Assembly (NCBI GenBank): GCA_905182075.1
Contig: CAJIZS010000002.1
Coordinates: 1 to 64,000, forward strand
Origin: an uncultured Methylophilaceae bacterium
GTDB taxonomy: Bacteria > Pseudomonadota > Gammaproteobacteria > Burkholderiales > Methylophilaceae
Length of the DNA: 64,000 nucleotides
Direction: 5' to 3'
Shown: positions 59,488-64,000 of the stretch, piece by piece
Layout: each line of letters begins with the position of its first letter
Position numbering within the stretch: the stretch's first letter is position 1
Position numbers and translations under genes: made by a program
The notes under the pieces: generated by a model
What the model saw: only the letters and a program-made list of their open reading frames with translations
The model's database searches: none
What the model was told of the DNA's origin: nothing

Positions 59488-60467
59488 TTTTTCTGCTTTA
59501 TTTTAATTTTAATCTTATTATATTCCTTTGCATACAAAATTGTAAGCAAAGCCTCAAGTCGTCCATAATATGCTACGGCATCGCATATATCTTTAACTTC
59601 GTTGGGCCACTCAGGTAAACTAATGTGCCATTTATTTTCTATAGCCACATCCATTAAATTAGAGTCTTTACCGTCTTTATCTGGCACAACTATTTTCTTT
59701 GTTGGTAAATGATTTAATAAATCTATCTGTCTACTATTGCAATGATTACCACAGACTGCAACACCATTTACCATTAATGCATCAAACGGTCCTTCGCATA
59801 CAATCGTATATTTAACATTAGTTTGTTTATCATAGTTAAATAAAAAACTTTGTGGTGACTTTGTAATATATTTTGGTATGCTATTTGACTTAGGGCGTTT
59901 AGTTAATCTTGCAGTATATCCAACAATTTTATTATTATATTCAAATGGTAAAATAACACGTTCATCTAAATTAAATGCTTTGGTGTCAGTATAATACCAA
60001 TTTCCAGCATCCATTAAACTACGTTTTTCAAGATACTTTAATGCTTTAGTAAACGCATCAGTTATTGTACATTTAAGTAATGGTTTAGAATTAATCGGAA
60101 GTGCTTCTTCCTTCCATTGTCCTGGTATTGCTAATGAATCAAATGTAACACGTTCGCTTGTAGACTGTATTTGCATTGAAGCAAGTACAAGTTTTTTAAT
60201 ATCGTTATCAGTTGCACCAAGGCTAGTTAATAATATTCTAAACTTAGATGTAATTTTTCTACCAGGTAACCATGATGTTTTGAAACCACAATTAAAACAA
60301 TGATAAACAACTGAATCGCTATTTGGAAAATTGAATCCTCCACGTTTCCGTGTATCGGGCCGTGATTGTCCATTATGAATGCACACCGGACAATTCAAGG
60401 TATGCCATCCACTAGGACTAACTTTTATGTTTATCGGAAGTAATGTTTTAACGTAATCTAGTATCAC
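59475..60467 (-). CDS. DNA primase, gp61-like
   Basis: Makes RNA primers with the helicase. The N-terminal zinc ribbon is NCPVCIHNG and HCFNCGFKTSW (C-x2-C ... C-x2-C). The TOPRIM core reads TIVCEGPFDALMVNGVAVCG (Glu) and KIVVPDKDGKDS (DxD-like). 330 residues, close to T4 gp61 (342). Order primase-helicase with overlap supports a primosome unit. Confidence 0.88.
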   Translation of the reverse strand: MILDYVKTLLPINIKVSPSGWHTLNCPVCIHNGQSRPDTRKRGGFNFPNSDSVVYHCFNCGFKTSWLPGRKITSKFRILLTSLGATDNDIKKLVLASMQIQSTSERVTFDSLAIPGQWKEEALPINSKPLLKCTITDAFTKALKYLEKRSLMDAGNWYYTDTKAFNLDERVILPFEYNNKIVGYTARLTKRPKSNSIPKYITKSPQSFLFNYDKQTNVKYTIVCEGPFDALMVNGVAVCGNHCNSRQIDLLNHLPTKKIVVPDKDGKDSNLMDVAIENKWHISLPEWPNEVKDICDAVAYYGRLEALLTILYAKEYNKIKIKIKQKKWLR

Positions 60468-61240
60468 GCTCGTATTAAGATTTTAGTTATTGAACCTGTA
60501 TTACTTACATTAGGTACATGCCTAAATTTTATATATTTTACGGCTAATGTCAAATTAAATGGATCTAATTTAGTTGTTGCTGATGTATAATCAACATAAT
60601 CAGTAACAGCACCTAGTGGTACTGCAAACCAAGAACTACTCATAGTATATGTATCATCTAATGTTCCAAATACTGACACTTGTCCAAAATAATTATCTAG
60701 GTAAGTTACAAAAGTAATTAGCCCATGCTTATCAGCCGCATCGTATACTCGTATTGGTTCTGAATCAAATATACCTGTACTAGTTCCAGTTTCAATAAAA
60801 GTCGAAGTTGAAATACTATCTACTGGAGATACTATAATGGAATCCTCAATTTCAACATTTAAATTACCAGTACCAGCTAAATTTGTAAACAATGGCTTTT
60901 TAGTTCCGACCGTATCTTGAGTATAAAAACTTAAACGATACATACCGGGATCGATATGTTCAAAATCACTAGCGGCAGTAACTAAATCAAAACTACCTTT
61001 AGTACTGATATGTTTAGTACATTGAACATTTTTTATTAGTGTTCCGCTATTACTCACAATATTAGCATACACAGATACGTTATCTATCTGAATCGGTTTT
61101 CTATCTTTATTTTTAACTTGAAAATTAACCGTATTTTCAACTGATTTAATTAGTTTAACATTTCCTGCTTGCATTGTCAAGGCACCTTTTCCTGGGGAAT
61201 CTTCTAAGTAAAACGTGTTTGCTATTGTATAAATATTCAC
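60464..61240 (-). CDS. Virion structural protein inserted in the replication module
   Basis: The 258-residue protein is beta-rich (NTVNFQVKNKDRKPIQIDNV, SVYANIVSNSGTLIKNVQCT, FEHIDPGMYRLSFYTQDTVG) and looks like a baseplate or fibre-adaptor domain. A late motif (CATAAATA on the minus strand, 61271-61264) precedes the start by about 24 bases, in contrast to the replication genes around it. Overlaps the primase by 4 bases. Family not recognised. Confidence 0.55.
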   Translation of the reverse strand: MNIYTIANTFYLEDSPGKGALTMQAGNVKLIKSVENTVNFQVKNKDRKPIQIDNVSVYANIVSNSGTLIKNVQCTKHISTKGSFDLVTAASDFEHIDPGMYRLSFYTQDTVGTKKPLFTNLAGTGNLNVEIEDSIIVSPVDSISTSTFIETGTSTGIFDSEPIRVYDAADKHGLITFVTYLDNYFGQVSVFGTLDDTYTMSSSWFAVPLGAVTDYVDYTSATTKLDPFNLTLAVKYIKFRHVPNVSNTGSITKILIRA

Positions 61241-61263
61241 AGTGATTTAACCCCATTATGTAA

Positions 61264-61271
61264 TATTTATG
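61264..61271 (-). promoter_or_regulatory. Late promoter motif CATAAATA
   Basis: Minus-strand CATAAATA before the structural gene at 61240. It overlaps the start codon of the plus-strand gene at 61269. Confidence 0.55.
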
Positions 61272-61637
61272 GAATATGAACAAATTTTAAAACGCTTTCC
61301 TTTTTTGAGTATAATCAAATCTAATGATAAAGAACACGTCGGTATCATTCAACAAAACGATACGGCATTTATTATGTTTTATGATTACAGTTTAATTAAA
61401 GATAAAAAGTTAAAAGAAGAATTTATTTCATTAGGTGAAACTTGGTGGTGGGAATCAAACAGACGTATTCCCATTACATTGTTTCTTCATAAACAAATGA
61501 AAAAATTTTATCCTTACTTAACAGTTTTAACAGCAAAAAATGTAATAATCGAAAAGGGACACGAAATAAATTTGTTCAACTTTTCCGGAAAAAAAACTAA
61601 GCGAAGAACAATCGAACTAGTACAAAAATCTAGTTAA
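61269..61637 (+). CDS. Conserved T4-like hypothetical protein
   Basis: The 122-residue product reads LKRFPFLSIIKSNDKEHVGI, FISLGETWWWESNRRIPITL and ends GKKTKRRTIELVQKSS. As far as I recall, the WWWESNR(x)IPI block marks a family widespread in T4-like cyanophages, usually as an isolated plus-strand gene near replication genes. Function unknown. It converges with the PhyH gene. Confidence 0.65.
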   Translation: MEYEQILKRFPFLSIIKSNDKEHVGIIQQNDTAFIMFYDYSLIKDKKLKEEFISLGETWWWESNRRIPITLFLHKQMKKFYPYLTVLTAKNVIIEKGHEINLFNFSGKKTKRRTIELVQKSS

Positions 61638-62295
61638 TTGGATCAATTTTATCTAGTTGATCACATACTGAGTTACTTACTGCATTTATTAACAAAAGTC
61701 TTCTGTTATTATCTGTAGTATTTGGCATTGTGCTATGTAATAATCGACCATCCCATAGAATTAAAGTTCCTGGTGGTGCGATATGTTGTTTGTTATTATC
61801 TAAAAAGAAGTCCATATATTTTTCGTGATCTGTATTTTTTCCTAACTCATTTAAATCATATGTTATCACATGTGACCCTGGTACAAATGCTGTGCCGCCA
61901 TTTTTTTCTGTAAGCTCATCAATAGTGATAGCTATTTGCATTCCAATTAAATCTGTTCTATCTTTGAATTCCCAAAATCTATAAGGTGTATCTACATGTG
62001 GTCTATATATAAGTTCTTTTTGTCTGTTGGAATGAGAACAATTTACAATAAAATCAGTTGCACGAAAAGTAAATGGTCCTAATAAGTCAGTACAAATTGG
62101 TGATAATTTTTCTTTGATTAAATTAAGAATATCACTATCATGTATTTGTGCAGTATAATAAAACAACCACGGTAGCTTCCACGGATCGGCAAGAGTCCAG
62201 CCAGCACTTACTGCGCCTCTACAAGGTGGTAAACTATCACATAATTCTTTTAATTTAGTAATAATTTCTGGGGTAATTTGAATACCTTTTTTCAA
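61630..62295 (-). CDS. Phytanoyl-CoA dioxygenase-like (PhyH) 2OG/Fe(II) oxygenase
   Basis: The iron ligands are RPHVDTPYRFWE (HxD, near residue 99) and GRLLHSTMPN (distal His, near residue 190), with NRRLLLINAV supplying the 2-oxoglutarate Arg. GGTAFVPGSHVITYDLN is the typical PhyH block, and GTLILWDGRLLH the last strand. 221 residues. Members hydroxylate small molecules; the substrate is unknown. Placed among replication genes. Confidence 0.82.
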   Translation of the reverse strand: MKKGIQITPEIITKLKELCDSLPPCRGAVSAGWTLADPWKLPWLFYYTAQIHDSDILNLIKEKLSPICTDLLGPFTFRATDFIVNCSHSNRQKELIYRPHVDTPYRFWEFKDRTDLIGMQIAITIDELTEKNGGTAFVPGSHVITYDLNELGKNTDHEKYMDFFLDNNKQHIAPPGTLILWDGRLLHSTMPNTTDNNRRLLLINAVSNSVCDQLDKIDPIN

Positions 62296-62867
62296 TAAAA
62301 TATCATTTTTATCCCTTTAACTAGCATATTAAGCTGTAATACAATAGCCATTGCATAACTTATTGCGTGTGCTTTTTTAAAATAATATGTACCATCTGTA
62401 GGCTTATCCCATACTGTCAAAAATACTGTATTCCAATCTTTACCTAATAAACTACGTTTAGCCGGTCTAATAATTGCTAACACTGCTGCAAGTTCTTCAA
62501 CGCTGGTAGGTTTCATTTTACTTACAATATTATAATGTGCATGTATGTGAAATAATTTTTCTACGATTTCTGCATCAAGCAATAAATCCCAATTAGGATC
62601 TTCGAATATTAATTCATCTAACTTGTTTGAATCTATATTTTTGTATGCACTATTATTAATTACATCTAGTTTAAAAAATCCAAGATCATCGGCTTGTTTA
62701 TAATCAATAATACAAGTACCATTTAAATAATCAGCTGGTACATTATGAAAATAAACGCCAGTTTTATGTTTCTTATTATCTGTTAGCTTTGCCGGAACAT
62801 GCTTAAACAACTCTAATACTTTATCCCTGTCTGCTACATCTATATCAACATCAGTATTAAACGCCAT
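62292..62867 (-). CDS. Miniature DnaE-like protein, second half (catalytic DxD and palm end)
   Basis: The N-terminus NTDVDIDVADRDKVLELF matches the DnaE catalytic motif (PDxDxDxxxxxRDxVI). Then KHKTGVYFHNVP (HAxGV), YKQADDLGFFKLDVINNSAY (the third catalytic Asp, as in KFDFLGL), SVEELAAVLAIIRP (LxALxRPGP) and KKAHAISYAMAIVLQL (NKSHAxAYA). All are in DnaE order in only 191 residues. It picks up where the protein at 12462-12899 stops. Overlaps neighbours by 4 and 11 bases. Confidence 0.7.
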   Translation of the reverse strand: MAFNTDVDIDVADRDKVLELFKHVPAKLTDNKKHKTGVYFHNVPADYLNGTCIIDYKQADDLGFFKLDVINNSAYKNIDSNKLDELIFEDPNWDLLLDAEIVEKLFHIHAHYNIVSKMKPTSVEELAAVLAIIRPAKRSLLGKDWNTVFLTVWDKPTDGTYYFKKAHAISYAMAIVLQLNMLVKGIKMIFY

Positions 62868-63543
62868 TAAACTTCATTTCTTTTAGAACACTATTTGCCC
62901 AATTAATATCTTCTTGGTGTTTGCTAATTAAACGACTCCATTTGTTCAAGTCATCACCAAGCCATTCATCTAAATGTTTAAGTTCACTATCTTCCATCTT
63001 AGATAGTAATTGCTTTCCAATATCAGTGCCAACTGCTATCCATAAACTTAATTTACCATCACGTATAAGTTTTAATATTGTTGGCGAATTAGCCTTAATA
63101 TAAAAATCCTGTATTGGTTTATTTTGTTCGTCTGCCCATTCTTGTATACATAATACAAATTTTTCTAATGCTCGTTGACACGATTCTTTGAGTCCGTGTT
63201 GTTTAATAAATTTACCATATGTTGCTTCCTTTCGCCAATGATCAACTTTTACATTATTGTCACATAACCATTCCATAAAGTCTTGATAACCTTTAATACG
63301 TGCTTCCAACACATACCTAGCGAACTTAATAAACTCCATATAATGTCGCGATTCTAAAAACTTTGTAATAGTAGCCTGCTTATATGTATTCCTTGCAAGA
63401 AACTTATTATAACACCATATGGCTACAATCATATACTTCTCATCCTTATCACCATGGTATAATTTTTTTGGACAAGAATGCGATGCTAATGTTGTTTCTT
63501 TAACAAACGATCTATTACAAAAGATACATTTAAATTTTGCCAT
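62857..63543 (-). CDS. Zinc-finger protein of the replication module
   Basis: An N-terminal zinc finger (KCIFCNRSFVKETTLASHSC, C-x2-C ... H-x-C) is followed by about 200 helical residues (ITKFLESRHYMEFIKFARYV, WLGDDLNKWSRLISKHQEDI). Similar proteins occur next to clamp-loader genes in T4-like marine phages as far as I recall. It may bind DNA at the fork; no biochemical role is known to me. Confidence 0.6.
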   Translation of the reverse strand: MAKFKCIFCNRSFVKETTLASHSCPKKLYHGDKDEKYMIVAIWCYNKFLARNTYKQATITKFLESRHYMEFIKFARYVLEARIKGYQDFMEWLCDNNVKVDHWRKEATYGKFIKQHGLKESCQRALEKFVLCIQEWADEQNKPIQDFYIKANSPTILKLIRDGKLSLWIAVGTDIGKQLLSKMEDSELKHLDEWLGDDLNKWSRLISKHQEDINWANSVLKEMKFNGV

Positions 63544-63958
63544 CTATTTGGTCTATCATATTTTGAACTGCTTTTTTATCACTTAACAATATATCTATTT
63601 CATCTTGGTTTAAACTTGGATATAATAAACTGAATCTCTCTATCAGTTTTTCTTTTTTAGTTTTTTTACTAACACCTATCCAAGGATGATACTGATTTTT
63701 TCCAATACCAATTATCGACGCTAACATCCAACATAACTCTTTATGTTTATATAAAACAGAAAAATCTTTATTCAAAAATTCATTTGTCAACTCTAAATAA
63801 TGCTCCTGCAATTGCTTACTACCCTTAATAGAACTTGTCCAACGCATTACCATGAACGGACTAAACTCTTTCTTTTGTTCATCAGATAGCTGGCTGTAGA
63901 ATTCTTTATTACGCCTATCTACTGCACCTAGCATAGACTTGAGATCAATCTTTTTCAT
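63530..63958 (-). CDS. Clamp-loader small subunit, gp62-like
   Basis: Start placed at MKKIDLKSMLGAVDRRNKEF (63958). FSPFMVMRWTSSIKGSKQLQ and EFLNKDFSVLYKHKELCWML are the pattern of the cyanophage-type gp62, the small subunit of the T4 sliding-clamp loader that works with gp44. 142 residues, shorter than T4 gp62 (187). A sigma70-like promoter lies directly upstream. gp44 would be outside the window. Confidence 0.55.
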   Translation of the reverse strand: MKKIDLKSMLGAVDRRNKEFYSQLSDEQKKEFSPFMVMRWTSSIKGSKQLQEHYLELTNEFLNKDFSVLYKHKELCWMLASIIGIGKNQYHPWIGVSKKTKKEKLIERFSLLYPSLNQDEIDILLSDKKAVQNMIDQIDGKI

Positions 63959-63967
63959 AATAAATAT

Positions 63968-63996
63968 ATTATACACGAAACAAGGTTGTTTTGCAA
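63968..63996 (-). promoter_or_regulatory. Sigma70-like promoter at the window edge
   Basis: Minus-strand TTGCAA (63996-63991), 17-base spacer, TATAAT (63973-63968). The -35 box lies in the hairpin AAGGTTG/CAACCTT (63982-64000), which may be the terminator of the next gene outside the window. Confidence 0.5.
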
Positions 63997-64000
63997 CCTT

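Noticed and set aside
1-64000. CRISPR array
   Set aside because: No regularly spaced repeats of 23-40 bases were seen; the only tandem repeats are coding (26.8-27.2 kb) or a two-copy leader (37.6 kb).

Overview
The window looks like part of the genome of a large, AT-rich, marine T4-like myovirus. The T4-type evidence is a denV pyrimidine-dimer glycosylase, a dexA-like exonuclease, a gp41-like helicase next to a gp61-like primase, a probable gp62 clamp-loader subunit, a PAAR spike-tip protein, tail-fibre-like proteins, HNH and GIY-YIG endonucleases, and late promoters of the NATAAATA type. No photosynthesis genes are present, so a cyanophage is unlikely. The partial metG at the left edge resembles alphaproteobacterial MetRS, which hints at an alphaproteobacterial host but does not prove it. 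Nearly all genes lie on the minus strand; plus-strand islands are at 0-1, 26.1-27.6, 37.7-40.4, 57.9 and 61.3 kb.

Layout. 0-1 kb: 3' part of metG. 1-14 kb (read leftwards): radical SAM, SGNH-like, denV, 2-oxoglutarate (2OG)/Fe(II) oxygenases, SAM methyltransferases, two glycosyltransferase-like paralogues, a phosphoribosyltransferase, a GroES-like protein and a miniature DnaE-like piece. 14-20.7 kb: MazG, then a phage-borne Fe-S biogenesis cluster (IscA, FdxA, SufT, CGFS glutaredoxin, SufE, SufS, SufD, SufC, SufB) ending in an Fe/Mn superoxide dismutase. 21-26 kb: QueD, DexA, ClpS, a HAD phosphatase, an HNH endonuclease and a run of tiny membrane proteins. 26-27.6 kb: plus-strand secreted repeat protein. 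27.5-32 kb: 2Fe-2S ferredoxin, amidinotransferase, ferredoxin-NADP reductase, Hsp20, ribosomal protein S21 and IF3. 32-37.5 kb: large membrane protein, structural protein, holin and cell-wall hydrolase, GIY-YIG, type II glutamine synthetase. 37.7-40.4 kb: plus-strand island with a haem-oxygenase-like protein, a VOC protein, a class II tRNA-synthetase-like protein and a tRNA. 40.4-57.7 kb: SET protein, fibres, PAAR protein, class II ribonucleotide reductase, radical SAM enzymes, a RecB-type nuclease, virion and probable internal head proteins, two nucleotidyltransferase-like proteins. 57.6-64 kb: replication module (helicase, primase, DnaE-like second piece, PhyH oxygenase, gp62).

How the genes may work together. 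The phage appears to carry both makers and users of iron-sulfur clusters. The SUF/IscA/Grx set builds clusters, and a 2Fe-2S ferredoxin, a 7Fe ferredoxin and an NADP reductase could supply electrons. Five radical SAM loci and at least four Fe(II)/2OG oxygenases are possible clients. Translation takeover is suggested by MetRS, IF3, S21, the synthetase-like protein and the tRNA. Sigma70-like promoters precede early-type genes and NATAAATA motifs precede virion genes.

Quality caveat. At least 20 conserved genes are broken by single-base insertions, often several within 40 bases and often in homopolymers. The consensus looks like incompletely corrected long-read sequence. Where two reading frames clearly belong to one protein I give one feature spanning both and say so. 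After this repair I find no gene-free stretch above 300 bases. The longest gaps (about 210-250 bases, at 4210-4456, 25899-26145 and 37549-37764) are described in their own entries.
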